Source: Nocardia crassostreae
GTDB taxonomy: Bacteria > Actinomycetota > Actinomycetes > Mycobacteriales > Mycobacteriaceae
Direction: 5' to 3'
DNA length: 64,000 bases
NCBI RefSeq assembly: GCF_001613405.1
Contig: NZ_BDCH01000012.1
Location: forward strand, 806,001-870,000
Within the stretch, counting starts at the first letter, position 1. Every line of letters starts with the position of its first letter. The position numbers and the translations under genes were made by a program. Below the pieces are notes generated by a model. That model did not search any database. It saw only the letters and a program-made list of their open reading frames with translations, and was not told the DNA's origin. Shown one piece after another: positions 25,303 through 34,388 of the stretch.

Positions 25303-26705
25303 GCGCTGAGCCGTCGAATCTGCTGATCTCGCAGGTCGAGCAGTGGAATCCGGATGCGCTCGGCGCCGACGCCACCAATTTGACCACGGTGGTGACCGAG
25401 GGGAGGTCGCTGCTGCAGTCGATGCTGACCGAGCAGGACGATCTGGCCGAATCATGGACCGGGCCCGGCGCGAGCTCCGCCGCCGCGCGGGTGGTGCGGG
25501 AGAACACCGCCGGGAGTCATATTGTCGACGAGATCGACAGCATTCGACAGCTCTACGCCCTGCACGAGACACAGCTGTCCACTGCCAAGGACACTGTCCT
25601 GAATACGCGCACGAACATTCGGAACATGGGTTTCGACGTCTACGACGACGGCAATGTCAATGCCGAAACAATGCGAAACGCACTTATCGCAACGGCTCGG
25701 GACAATGGGCAGGACGAGGGCGTGCCCGGGTACGTGGCCGCCGCGATACTGCAACTCGACTATGCGGCGGCAGAGCAGCGCCCGGTCATGAAGGCGGCGC
25801 TGCAGAACGCGGGCAATGTCGCGCTCACCGCCAAGACCGCGATCGATCTGGCGATTTCCCAGATGTCGCGGCTGGTGCTGACCGAGGCGCCGAACAAGGT
25901 GGTGCGGACATTGTTTTCCGGATTGCTGAATCCGGAGACCGCGCGACCGTCCGAACTGCCGCCGGAATTCGGCCCGCTCGGCGCGATGACGTCATTGCAG
26001 AACGGGATTCCGGTGACGACCACCCTGGCGGACGGATCCGCGCAGACGATCACCCCCAACCCCGATGGCACGCTCACCGTCAGCACCACGACGAAGGAAG
26101 CGGACGGATCGACCATCAGCACCGCGACGATCAATGGAGGGCCCGCGACCACGACAGTGTCGATTCCCCGGAACGACGGGTCCGGCGTCACCGATGTGAA
26201 GGTGACCGGACCGGACGGGAAAACGCTACGGCTGCAGACGATCTCGACGGGCGCGGGCCGATCGGTGACGCGGGCGGTCAAGGACGACGGCTCGCTCGGT
26301 GCGGTGGTGTCGGAGACCTATCCGCAGAACGACGGTGTGGTCACCGACGTGTACGGGGAGAACGGCGTGATCGACCGCCAGTGGGAACGACCGGACGGCT
26401 TCCGATCCTTCGAGCAGTACGTCCCCGGTCCGGACGGGCAGCCGACTCTGGTCGGGACCTCGAATTCCGCAGGGATGCAGGAGAACAGAGAGTTGCAGGT
26501 GGCCGAGGCCGGAACACCCGCCGCGAATACGGTTGCGACAGTCGGGGGATGGGCCGGAGCGGCCGCGGGCGCCGCGGCGGGTGCGTGGGCGTGCGCGCCG
26601 ACCGGACCGATCGGCTCGGCCTTCTGCGCGGGAGCCCTCGGTGCGGCCGCGGGTCTTGGATTGGGGTCGTTCGGCTCCTGGGCCGCGGAACAGCCGTCCA
26701 AGTAG
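25299..26705 (+). CDS. Large ESX-type protein with glycine-zipper C-terminus
   Basis: A 468-aa protein. Residues 1-200 are helical and WXG100/PPE-like in style (SLLQSMLTEQDDLAESWTG). Residues about 225-400 are Thr/Gly/Asp-rich beta repeats (PDGTLTVSTTT, GPDGKTLRLQT, DDGSLGAVVSETYPQNDG). The last 55 residues are a glycine-zipper hydrophobic segment (GGWAGAAAGAAAGAWACA, then ALGAAAGLGLGSFGSWAA). No Sec signal is seen. The layout resembles polymorphic type VII effectors, with a secretion head, a spacer and a membrane-active tail, but I recognise no toxin domain and no immunity gene is obvious. The following membrane protein is a candidate partner. It begins with GTG coupled to the small ESX gene. 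Confidence 0.72.
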   Translation: MSAEPSNLLISQVEQWNPDALGADATNLTTVVTEGRSLLQSMLTEQDDLAESWTGPGASSAAARVVRENTAGSHIVDEIDSIRQLYALHETQLSTAKDTVLNTRTNIRNMGFDVYDDGNVNAETMRNALIATARDNGQDEGVPGYVAAAILQLDYAAAEQRPVMKAALQNAGNVALTAKTAIDLAISQMSRLVLTEAPNKVVRTLFSGLLNPETARPSELPPEFGPLGAMTSLQNGIPVTTTLADGSAQTITPNPDGTLTVSTTTKEADGSTISTATINGGPATTTVSIPRNDGSGVTDVKVTGPDGKTLRLQTISTGAGRSVTRAVKDDGSLGAVVSETYPQNDGVVTDVYGENGVIDRQWERPDGFRSFEQYVPGPDGQPTLVGTSNSAGMQENRELQVAEAGTPAANTVATVGGWAGAAAGAAAGAWACAPTGPIGSAFCAGALGAAAGLGLGSFGSWAAEQPSK

Positions 26706-26721
26706 TCGCTAGGGAGTCGGA

Positions 26722-27585
26722 GTGCGGAACAGTCGCTCGGGTATCGAAGCCCCCTTACTGCCGTGGCCGGTCGAATGGGGCAGGGAAAGGCTGCCCGGAA
26801 CACTCATCGCCGCCTTGGCGGTCTTCGCCGTCGGCGCGCTGATTTCGATTCCCTACACCATCGCTTTCGCCACCGAAGGCCGTACGCTCAGAACGGCATA
26901 CGGCGCCGTCGGCGGGCTCATGTTCCTGTCCTTCGCCACCTTGCTGGCACGACAACTCCGGGTCCGGCGGAGAAGGCTGCCCGGCAGACTCGGGGTCGAT
27001 GATTCCGGCGGATTGCAAGCGGGACTTCGTATCTGCTTCATACCCTCCTGGCGTCAGCTGGTACTGGTCTGGCTGGCCGCTGCCGCTGCCTTCCTCGTGC
27101 TTCAGGGCCTGTTGTTCGTCGTCGATTCGTCCATCGACGGCATTGCCGTCGTGGTCGCCTTCCTGGCGATGATCGCCCTGCTGATTCGTCATCTGCTGTC
27201 CGACGACAAGCACCGGAACTACGTTCTCCTCCGCAAAGAAGGAATCCATCAGTCGATGGTCGGCGGCTGGAAATCCATCATGTGGTGCGACATAGCCGAA
27301 ATCTCCCCGTGCGTCGTGATCAACTCCCACACGGTCCGTATCGTGCCGCACCTCGGAGCGCACATCGACGTGGCCTCGGGCTCGAGCCCGATCGACCACT
27401 GGCAACGCGCTCTCCTCCAGCAGCACATGGACTTCCAGCCCTGGGTCCTGGGCATCGACCCCGCCCTGTTCCTCCACCTGGTCCGCTACTACTGGCAGCA
27501 CCCGGGATCCCGCGACGAGCTGACCTCGAACGCAGTGATCGATCGCATGAGCCGCGGCGACCTCCACCCGTCCCCGGCGAGGTGA
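26722..27585 (+). CDS. Membrane protein, co-operonic with the ESX-type genes
   Basis: A 287-aa protein with four hydrophobic helices in two hairpins (about residues 28-48, 63-80, 115-135 and 140-160), then a soluble C-terminal domain (about 165-287) with a beta-rich stretch around IMWCDIAEISPCVVINSH. The start is GTG 26722, 16 bases after the ESX-type gene. I do not know a function. The position suggests a partner, anchor or immunity protein for the upstream product. Confidence 0.75.
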   Translation: MRNSRSGIEAPLLPWPVEWGRERLPGTLIAALAVFAVGALISIPYTIAFATEGRTLRTAYGAVGGLMFLSFATLLARQLRVRRRRLPGRLGVDDSGGLQAGLRICFIPSWRQLVLVWLAAAAAFLVLQGLLFVVDSSIDGIAVVVAFLAMIALLIRHLLSDDKHRNYVLLRKEGIHQSMVGGWKSIMWCDIAEISPCVVINSHTVRIVPHLGAHIDVASGSSPIDHWQRALLQQHMDFQPWVLGIDPALFLHLVRYYWQHPGSRDELTSNAVIDRMSRGDLHPSPAR

Positions 27586-27600
27586 ACGCGGCCGAGCTGG

Positions 27601-30354
27601 TCAGAGATGGGGTTGCAGGTCGCGGCGGGAGGTGACGTCGAGTTTCCGGAATACCTTGCGCAGGTGGTACTCCACGGTGGCGGTGCTGAGGAACAATTCC
27701 GCGGCGATCTGCTGGTTGGTGATGCCGGTGGCGGCCAGGTGCGCGATCTGGAGTTCCCTGGGGGTGAGTGCCCGGGCGGTGGCGGGGGTGCGTTCCCGCG
27801 CCGTTTCACCGGTTCCCGCCAATTCGGTGCGGGCGCGGTCGGCGAAGGTGGTGGCGCCCATGCTCTCGAAAAGGTCCAGGGCAGTTCGTAATTGGTCGCG
27901 GGCGTCGCGGCGGCGACGGCGGCCGCGTAGCCATTCGCCGTATGCCAGCCGGGTGCGTGCCAGTTCCGTACGCAGCGGCGTCGATTCGAAATGGTCGAGT
28001 GCTTCGAGATACAGCGGCTCGGCGTCGTCGGCGGCGAGCAGGGCGCGACTGCGCGCCAGTGCGCCCAGCGCCCACGGGGTTCCGCTGGCGGTCGCGCGGG
28101 CGGTCAGGCGGTGCAACGCGCGTTCGGCGGCGGGGGTGTCGTTGTTGCGGACGGCGGCCTCGACCAGGTCCGCCAGCACCATGCCGCCGAAATGCGGTGG
28201 GTCCTCGTCGAATACGACGGTGGCGGCGGCCTGCGCGGCCGGGTATCGGCAGCGTCCCAGGCGCAGGGTTACCAGTGCGCTGCGGGCGAGCTGCACCTGT
28301 AGCCCGCCGGGGCGTTCGGCGTCCGGTCCGGCCTGCGCGGCCACCGCCGCCAGGGTGCGGTCCTCGTCGCCGGTCCAGCCGTGGATCACGGCGTCACTGG
28401 TGTCGGCGTAGCGCAGATCCGCGCCGCTGGCCGCCGCCACATCCTTGAAATCGGCGAAATAGGCCGCGGCGGTGGTGAATCGGCCGCACAGCAGGGCGTG
28501 GGTGGCGAGCCCGTGAGTACTGGCCTGGAGGATGCGCAGCGAGCCGTGGCGGCGCGCGGTCGCGGCGTAGCGGCGGGAGCATTCGCCGAGGGCGTCGATA
28601 TCCCAGAGTTCCAGGGCGAGAAGCACTCCCAGCAGGAACCAGCGGGCGGCGTCGGTGTCCTCCGCGCCATCGGCCAGCATGGCCGTCAGGGCGCGCCGCA
28701 TATGCGGCACCGCCGTCGTGTAGTCGCCGCCCACCAAGTGGGCGTGCGCGTCGAGCAGCAGATCGCCGAGCGTGGGCTCGCCCGGCGGTCTCGGCAGGTC
28801 GAGCGCGGCCTCGGCAATGCGCCGGGCGGTCATGCCGCCGCCGATGCGGGCGACGACGGCGACGGCGTCGAAGGCCTCCAGCAGGGTGTCGCGGGCGGTG
28901 CGAATATCGGTGCCCGCGAAGACCATCGCGGCGTCGTACAGCAGCGGCACGGCGCCCTCGCGGCCGAGCATGACGTTCATGAAGCCGCGCAACCGCATCG
29001 CGTGGGCGTCCAGGACCGCGATGCCCAGATCCGGTGTCAGCGCGTCGAGCAGTTGTTCGGCCAGATACGGGGCTCCGGCCGTGAGGGCCGCGCCGGTCGC
29101 GGCGAACAGTCGCGCATTGTGTTGCGGGGCAGCCGAAGTCAGCTCGGCGGCCGTGCGCAGGAAGGTCGCCTGCGCCAGATGGCCGCCGCGTTCGCGGGCG
29201 CGGTCGGCGGCGGCCACCAATTCGGCGGCCACCGTCTCGTCGGGACCGTCGGTGGCGGCGGCGCGATGCCAGGCGTGGCGATCGCGGTCGGCGACCGGGT
29301 CGACGGCGGCGGCCAGTGCGGCGTGCGCCTGCCGCCGCCGGGCTGTGATCGCGCCGCCGTAGACCGCGGAGCGAATCAGCGGGTGACGGAAACGCGGTGC
29401 GGCGGAACCAGTTCCGAATTCGATCAGATCGGCGCGGTGGGCGGCGTCGAGGGCCGCGGTAATGGCGTCGGCGGTGGCCGAGGTCAGGATCGCGGTCGCG
29501 TGCCGCAGAACGGTGCGATCGCAGCCGGAGTCGGCCGCGAGCACCAGCAGGAAATCCTGTGCGGTGGTGTCGAGGCGGTGGACCAGTCGCAGGAAGCGCG
29601 CCTCCAATCGGCGGTCCAGCGGCACCGGGTCCCCGGCTCCGGGCTCCAGGTCCAGGGGTGCGCCTTCGTCCAGCCTGCGCGCCAATTCCAGGATCGCCAA
29701 CGGGTTTCCGCCGGTTTCCGAGAGCAGGTGCGCGGTGATCACGGCGTCGATCCGGGTGTGCAGTTCGGCGTCGAGGAGGTTCGCGGCATCGGTGTCGGCG
29801 AGTCCCGCCAGCGGTAGGGCTGGCAGCCCGGCCAGCACATCCTCCTCGGTGTCGTGGTCGCGTACGCCGAACAGCAGCACGATGGCCTCCGCGTCCAACC
29901 GGCGCGCCACGAACCCCAGCACCCGCACCGATTCCCGATCCAGCCATTGCGCGTCGTCGCAGACCACGAGCAGTCCGCGATCGGCCGCGGCATCGGCCAG
30001 TAGCGAGAGCGTGGCCAGTCCGACCAGGAACAGATCCGGTGGGGCGGAGGCGGGGAGCATGCCGAATGCGGTCTCCAGTGCGTCGCGTTGCGGACCCGGC
30101 AGTCGTCCGCGCTCGCCGAGGAAGGGCAGCAGCAGGGCGTGCAGGCCCGCGAATCCGAGCTCCCGCTCGGCCTCGATGCCGGAGCCGCGGCTCACCCGCA
30201 GACCGCTCGCGTCGGCGACGGCACGATCCAGCAGCGCCGTCTTCCCGATACCCGCCGCCCCCGAAACGACCAGGACTCCGCTGAGACCGGATTCCGCCCG
30301 CTCGATCAGCCCCGTGATCTCCCCGAGTTCCGCCTTGCGACCACGCAGCACCAT
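27601..30354 (-). CDS. LAL-type LuxR regulator with AAA ATPase domain
   Basis: A 917-aa regulator of the large ATP-binding LuxR (MalT-like) class. The N-terminal ATPase has Walker A GAAGIGKT near residue 35 and Walker B LLVVCDDAQWLD. A long TPR-like helical middle follows, and a LuxR HTH lies at the extreme C-terminus (LTPRELQIAHLAATGITNQQ, then ATVEYHLRKVFRKL). Start is ATG 30354; GTG 30360 is equally possible and neither has a strong ribosome site. It is divergent from two alpha/beta hydrolase genes with a perfect palindrome between them, so it probably controls those. LAL proteins also often sit in PKS clusters, and the PKS operon is only 3.6 kb away; which it regulates cannot be decided here. 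Confidence 0.92.
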   Translation of the reverse strand: MVLRGRKAELGEITGLIERAESGLSGVLVVSGAAGIGKTALLDRAVADASGLRVSRGSGIEAERELGFAGLHALLLPFLGERGRLPGPQRDALETAFGMLPASAPPDLFLVGLATLSLLADAAADRGLLVVCDDAQWLDRESVRVLGFVARRLDAEAIVLLFGVRDHDTEEDVLAGLPALPLAGLADTDAANLLDAELHTRIDAVITAHLLSETGGNPLAILELARRLDEGAPLDLEPGAGDPVPLDRRLEARFLRLVHRLDTTAQDFLLVLAADSGCDRTVLRHATAILTSATADAITAALDAAHRADLIEFGTGSAAPRFRHPLIRSAVYGGAITARRRQAHAALAAAVDPVADRDRHAWHRAAATDGPDETVAAELVAAADRARERGGHLAQATFLRTAAELTSAAPQHNARLFAATGAALTAGAPYLAEQLLDALTPDLGIAVLDAHAMRLRGFMNVMLGREGAVPLLYDAAMVFAGTDIRTARDTLLEAFDAVAVVARIGGGMTARRIAEAALDLPRPPGEPTLGDLLLDAHAHLVGGDYTTAVPHMRRALTAMLADGAEDTDAARWFLLGVLLALELWDIDALGECSRRYAATARRHGSLRILQASTHGLATHALLCGRFTTAAAYFADFKDVAAASGADLRYADTSDAVIHGWTGDEDRTLAAVAAQAGPDAERPGGLQVQLARSALVTLRLGRCRYPAAQAAATVVFDEDPPHFGGMVLADLVEAAVRNNDTPAAERALHRLTARATASGTPWALGALARSRALLAADDAEPLYLEALDHFESTPLRTELARTRLAYGEWLRGRRRRRDARDQLRTALDLFESMGATTFADRARTELAGTGETARERTPATARALTPRELQIAHLAATGITNQQIAAELFLSTATVEYHLRKVFRKLDVTSRRDLQPHL

Positions 30355-30408
30355 GGTCACAACCTAACTGCGGGGTCGCGGGGGCTACCAACGACTAAGG
30401 ACGGTCAA

Positions 30409-30420
30409 GGATTCGAATCC
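30409..30420. promoter_or_regulatory. 12-bp palindrome before the hydrolase pair
   Basis: GGATTCGAATCC is perfectly self-complementary and lies between the LAL gene and the divergent hydrolases. A related CGAATCC-type half-site recurs about 40 bases downstream. It is a candidate regulator-binding site. Confidence 0.4.
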
Positions 30421-30475
30421 GGCCGGATCGGCGGATTGTCGACCGCGCAATCGAATCCGATCCGGGAGGTCCGTT

Positions 30476-31417
30476 ATGAGCAAACCTGTTCTGGAACCGG
30501 CGGCTCAGGCTTTCGTCGAAGCCACCGCCAATCCGCCCTATCTGTTCGACCTCGGGCCCGTCGCGGGCCGCAAGGCGGTCGACGAGGTGCAATCCCCGGA
30601 GATCGAGGTGCCCGGCGCCGAGCGTGCGGTGATCACCGAACCCGATCTCACCGTCTTCCGTCCCGCCGGGGTGTCCGGTCCGCTGCCGGTGATCCTCTAC
30701 ATCCACGGTGCGGGTTGGGTTTTCGGCAACGACCACACCCATGGTCGGCTCGCCCGCGAGCTGGCCGTCGGTGCGGGCGCGGCGGTGGTGTTCGTGAACT
30801 ACGACCTGTCGCCCGAGGCGCGCTATCCGGTCGCCGTCGAGCAGGCGTTCGCGGCATTGCGGTGGATCACCGCTCACGGCGCGGACCACGATCTCGACCC
30901 GAGCCGGATCGCGGTCGCCGGAGACTCCGTCGGCGGCAATATGAGCGCGGCGCTGACGCTGCTGGTCAAGCAGCGCAATGCCACCCCCTTGGCCGGGCAG
31001 GTGCTGTTCTACCCCGTCACCGACGCGTCCTTCGACACCGGCTCCTACCGGCAGTTCGCCACCGGCTACTTCCTGCGCCGCGACGCCATGGAGTGGTTCT
31101 GGGATCAATACCTCACCGATCCCGCCCAGCGCGCCGAGATCACCGCATCGCCGCTGCGCGCGACCAGCGAACAACTGGCCGGACTGCCGCCGGCGCTGGC
31201 GATCACCGCCGAGGCCGACGTACTGCGCGACGAGGGCGAGGCGTACGCCGACAAACTGCGCGAGGCGGGTGTTCCGGTCACCGCGGTGCGCTACGGGGGC
31301 ATCATCCACGACTTCGTCATGCTCAACGCCCTGCGCGACACCCACGCGGCCGCGGCCGCCATCGCCCAGGCCGCCGCGTTCCTGCGTGCCGTCCTCGCCG
31401 GGAAGGAATCGGAATGA
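30476..31417 (+). CDS. Alpha/beta hydrolase, hormone-sensitive-lipase type
   Basis: A 313-aa esterase/lipase family protein. HGAGWVFG carries the oxyanion-hole motif (HGxG type), GDSVGGN the nucleophile Ser, EADVLRDEG the acid and GIIHDF the His, so the triad is complete. GGGAGG precedes the ATG by a few bases. It is translationally coupled to the next hydrolase (ATGA at 31414-31417). It probably hydrolyses short or medium acyl esters in the cytoplasm; substrate unknown. Confidence 0.92.
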   Translation: MSKPVLEPAAQAFVEATANPPYLFDLGPVAGRKAVDEVQSPEIEVPGAERAVITEPDLTVFRPAGVSGPLPVILYIHGAGWVFGNDHTHGRLARELAVGAGAAVVFVNYDLSPEARYPVAVEQAFAALRWITAHGADHDLDPSRIAVAGDSVGGNMSAALTLLVKQRNATPLAGQVLFYPVTDASFDTGSYRQFATGYFLRRDAMEWFWDQYLTDPAQRAEITASPLRATSEQLAGLPPALAITAEADVLRDEGEAYADKLREAGVPVTAVRYGGIIHDFVMLNALRDTHAAAAAIAQAAAFLRAVLAGKESE

Positions 31418-32271
31418 GCTTCACCGAGCACGACATCCAACAGGTTCGGCAAGCCAATGAAACAGGCCGCGTCCCGGTAGTTTTCGTACACGGCCTCTGG
31501 TTGCTGCCCTCCAGCTGGGACCGCTGGGCCGAGGTGTTCCGCGCCGCCGGATTCGCCCCGGTGCTGCCCGGCTGGCCCGACGACCCGCACACCGTCGCCG
31601 AGGCCAACGCACATCCGGAAACCTTCGCGGGCAAGACCGTAGGCCAGGTAGCCGACCACTTCGCCGACCTCATAGCCCGATTGACCACCAAGCCCGTCCT
31701 CATCGGCCACTCCTTCGGCGGCCTACTGGCCCAAATCCTGGCGGGCCGTGGCCTTTCCACCGCCACCGTGGCCATCGACCCCGCCCCCTTCCAGGGCGTT
31801 CTCCCCCTACCCATCTCCTCCCTGCGCGCCGCCGCCCCGGTCCTGACCAACCCCGCCAACCGGCACCGCGCCGTCCCGCTCACCTTCGACCAGTTCCGCT
31901 ACTCCTTCGCCAACGCCGTAGACGAGCCCGAAGCCAAACACCTCTACGAGCAATTCGCCGTCCCCGCCCCCGGCGCCCCCCTCTTCCAAGCCGCCACCGC
32001 CAACCTCAACCCCTGGACCGAGGCCAAGGTCGACTCCCTCAACCCAGCACGCGGCCCCCTCCTCCTCATCTCAGGAGAGAAGGACAACACGGTCCCCTGG
32101 GCAATCACCAACGCCGCCTACAAGAAACAACACCGCAACGAGCACTCCATCACCGAGATCACAGAGATCCCCCACCGCGGCCACTCCCTGACCATCGACT
32201 CCGGCTGGCGAGAAGTCTGCGACATCGCCCTCCACTTCACCCAGCGCTTCGTCACACAAGAGCAACCATGA
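31414..32271 (+). CDS. Alpha/beta hydrolase
   Basis: A 285-aa hydrolase starting MSFTEHDIQQVRQANETGRV. It shows FVHGLW (oxyanion), GHSFGG (nucleophile Ser), SGEKDNTVP (acid) and PHRGHSLT (His). The ATG overlaps the stop of the preceding hydrolase. The open frame reaches back to 30088, but that part is a shadow of neighbouring genes. Two coupled hydrolases beside an LAL regulator suggest a small inducible degradation or detoxification operon. The 3' half is strongly C-rich on the coding strand. Confidence 0.9.
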   Translation: MSFTEHDIQQVRQANETGRVPVVFVHGLWLLPSSWDRWAEVFRAAGFAPVLPGWPDDPHTVAEANAHPETFAGKTVGQVADHFADLIARLTTKPVLIGHSFGGLLAQILAGRGLSTATVAIDPAPFQGVLPLPISSLRAAAPVLTNPANRHRAVPLTFDQFRYSFANAVDEPEAKHLYEQFAVPAPGAPLFQAATANLNPWTEAKVDSLNPARGPLLLISGEKDNTVPWAITNAAYKKQHRNEHSITEITEIPHRGHSLTIDSGWREVCDIALHFTQRFVTQEQP

Positions 32272-32358
32272 CCAGGCCGAACACGCCCAAATGGGAGGGT
32301 TTGGGCACGTCCGCGTAATCCGTGAACACACGTTCGAATGGACGGTTAGCTTTTTCGC

Positions 32359-33273
32359 GTGCCGTCCATTCGTCACGAGATCCCCCTGCACCTACTGCGT
32401 CATCGCCCCGAGGTCGCCCCTCGGATCGCTCGCACCGTGCTCGGTTTGCCGATTCCCGACCTGCCGTGCTGGCGGCCCGGTCCCGAGACGGTCACATTGC
32501 TGTCGCCGGGCGAACTACATTTGGACCTCGTGCTGGTCGGTACGAGTACCGACAAACCGGAGTTCGCGATCATTCACGAGGTTCAGAACTCGTGCGGTAG
32601 ACAGGAACTCGAACGCATCGCGATGAGCTGGCCAGCCTACGTCACGCATGTGCGTCAGCGGCTGGGTTGTCCGGTGGTGCTGCTGGCGTACTGCCCCGAT
32701 GAACGGACCGCGCGAGGGGTCGCTGCTCCGGTGGAAACCGGTCACCCCGATTTCGTGTTCCGGGCACGCACGTAGTGGCCGGGAATGCTGCCCGCAATCA
32801 CCACGGTCGCAGAGGCCGACCAGTGGCCGGAATTGGCCTTGCTGTCGGCGCCGGGGCACCTGGGCGATTCGGAGCGCCACGTCGTTCTAGCCATGGCGCT
32901 GGAGGCGATGCAACGCCTCGGTCCGGATTGGCGGGTCCACTACCATGACTACATCAGCAAATGCGTACCCGCCCGGTACCGGAAAGAGTGGGAGAGGCTC
33001 GTGGCAATGGCGATCGAGAACTACCACTGGGAGAGCGATTTCGCCCGCGAGCATCAGGCCATCGGCCGTGCCGAGGGTAAGGCCGAAGGCAAGGTGGAGG
33101 CGCTGGCGGGGTCTGTATTGCGGATTCTGGATCGGCGGGGAATCGCAGTTGATGAGGCTGTTCGAGCGCGGGTTACCGGTTGCTCGGATTTCGATCAGTT
33201 GACGCGGTGGCTGGATCTGGCGCTGGTGGTGGAGTCTGCCGAGCAGATCTTCGACCTCGATACCCGCGCGTAG
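32359..33273 (+). pseudogene. Conserved actinobacterial protein, internal TAG
   Basis: Two frames, 32359-32775 and 32785-33273, lie in the same reading frame with only TAG (32773-32775) and two sense codons between them. Together they would give about 304 aa and resemble a common actinobacterial family of unknown function. In that family, as I recall it, an N-terminal nuclease-like domain (LDLVLVGTSTDKPEFAIIHE) is followed by WPAYVTHVRQRLGCPVVLL and a helical half beginning ADQWPELALL. The join reads FRART-stop-WPGMLPAI. An alternative frame across the join reads HVV, so two small compensating indels are also possible. If the stop is real, only truncated pieces are made. The C-terminal half carries a Glu/Lys/Gly-rich helix (GRAEGKAEGKVEAL). 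Confidence 0.62.
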
Positions 33274-33480
33274 ACGGCCCGGTCACTCGATATGCCTGCT
33301 CGATCAGATCGGTGACTGTGTCGGGGTGGCTGAGCATGACCGCGTGGGTGGAATCGACCTCGGTGATGTGGGCTTCGGCGCGGTCGGCCATGAATCGCTC
33401 GAGGCTGGGGGTTATGGCGTGGTCCTTGGTTGGGATCAGGGCCCGGGATGGGATGGTTTGCCGGTGAGACTGGTGTCACC
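33270..33480 (-). pseudogene. C-terminal remnant of an alpha/beta hydrolase
   Basis: On the minus strand the frame reads IPSRALIPTKDHAITPSLER, then MADRAEAHITEV, STHAVMLSHPD and VTDLIEQAY. This is the typical C-terminal quarter of a secreted-type alpha/beta hydrolase, including the catalytic His in STHAVMLSHP. A TGA lies just upstream, and neither the nucleophile nor the oxyanion region is present, so about 70 residues survive. Homologues are often adjacent to MmyB-like regulators, as here. The lower end overlaps the preceding gene and is approximate. Confidence 0.65.
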
Positions 33481-33514
33481 ACCACCTGGCACGGTTGCTG
33501 CGCGGTGGCCGATC

Positions 33515-34378
33515 ATGGACGGCGTGACCGCAACCCTCTCTCGACGTACCGAGCTCGCCGCGTTCCTGCGCAGCCGCCGCGACCGCATCACACCGGCCGA
33601 GGTGGGGATGCTGCCGGGATTGCGCCGCCGGACACCGGGTTTGCGGCGGGAAGAGGTCGCCCAGCTCGCTGGGGTCAGCATTACCTGGTACACGTGGCTC
33701 GAGCAGGGGCGGCCGATCAATGTGAGCGGTCAGATCCTCGACGCCATAGCGCGCACGCTGCGGCTCGATACCGCCGAGCGAGATCACCTGTATCGGCTGG
33801 CCGAGGTGCCGATTCCCGAGGTGGCGACCAGCGCCGACCGGATCAGTCCCACCGTGCAGTCGATCCTCGACAGCATCACCGGTTTTCCGGCGGCAGCGCT
33901 CAACAGTCGCTGGGATCTGCTGGGCTGGAACGCATCCTGCGCCGCGGTGTGCCCGGGGCTCATCGCGCCGGGCAGCTCCCGCAATGTGCTGTGGGAGCTG
34001 TTCGTCACCCGGGAATGCTGCCGCTGCTTCGTGAATCGGGATATCGGCCTGCCGCATCTGGTCGCCTCGTTCCGGGCGACGTTCGGACAGCATCTCGACG
34101 ACCCGGCCTGGATCGATATGATCCGCGGACTATCCACCGCGAGTGCGGAATTCGCGCGACTGTGGGCCAATCACGATGTTGCCGCCCCGCCCAGCCAGAC
34201 CATGACCTACCGGCACGCCGCGGTCGGGGAACTGTCGTTCTCCATGACGAGAATGGATCTCGCCGCGACACCCGAAACATTCATCACGGTGTGGACGCCG
34301 GTCGACGACGAAAGCCGTCGACGCATGGATTGGTTGCTCGCCCATCCGGATACACCCGCCGTGGATCACACGCACTGA
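33515..34378 (+). CDS. XRE-family transcriptional regulator (MmyB-like)
   Basis: A 287-aa protein. The N-terminal helix-turn-helix (TPGLRREEVAQLAGVSITWY, then TWLEQGR) is followed by an MmyB-like ligand-binding domain (NSRWDLLGWNASCAAV, YRHAAVGELSFSM). Start is ATG 33515 (MDGVTATLSRRTELAAFLRS). The adjacent hydrolase remnant was probably its divergent target gene. Confidence 0.9.
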   Translation: MDGVTATLSRRTELAAFLRSRRDRITPAEVGMLPGLRRRTPGLRREEVAQLAGVSITWYTWLEQGRPINVSGQILDAIARTLRLDTAERDHLYRLAEVPIPEVATSADRISPTVQSILDSITGFPAAALNSRWDLLGWNASCAAVCPGLIAPGSSRNVLWELFVTRECCRCFVNRDIGLPHLVASFRATFGQHLDDPAWIDMIRGLSTASAEFARLWANHDVAAPPSQTMTYRHAAVGELSFSMTRMDLAATPETFITVWTPVDDESRRRMDWLLAHPDTPAVDHTH

Positions 34379-34388
34379 TCGAGCGCGC

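Noticed and set aside
30088..31413. Long open frame upstream of the second hydrolase
   Set aside because: It runs antisense to the LAL gene and out of frame through the first hydrolase. The real start is the ATG at 31414 overlapping the preceding stop.
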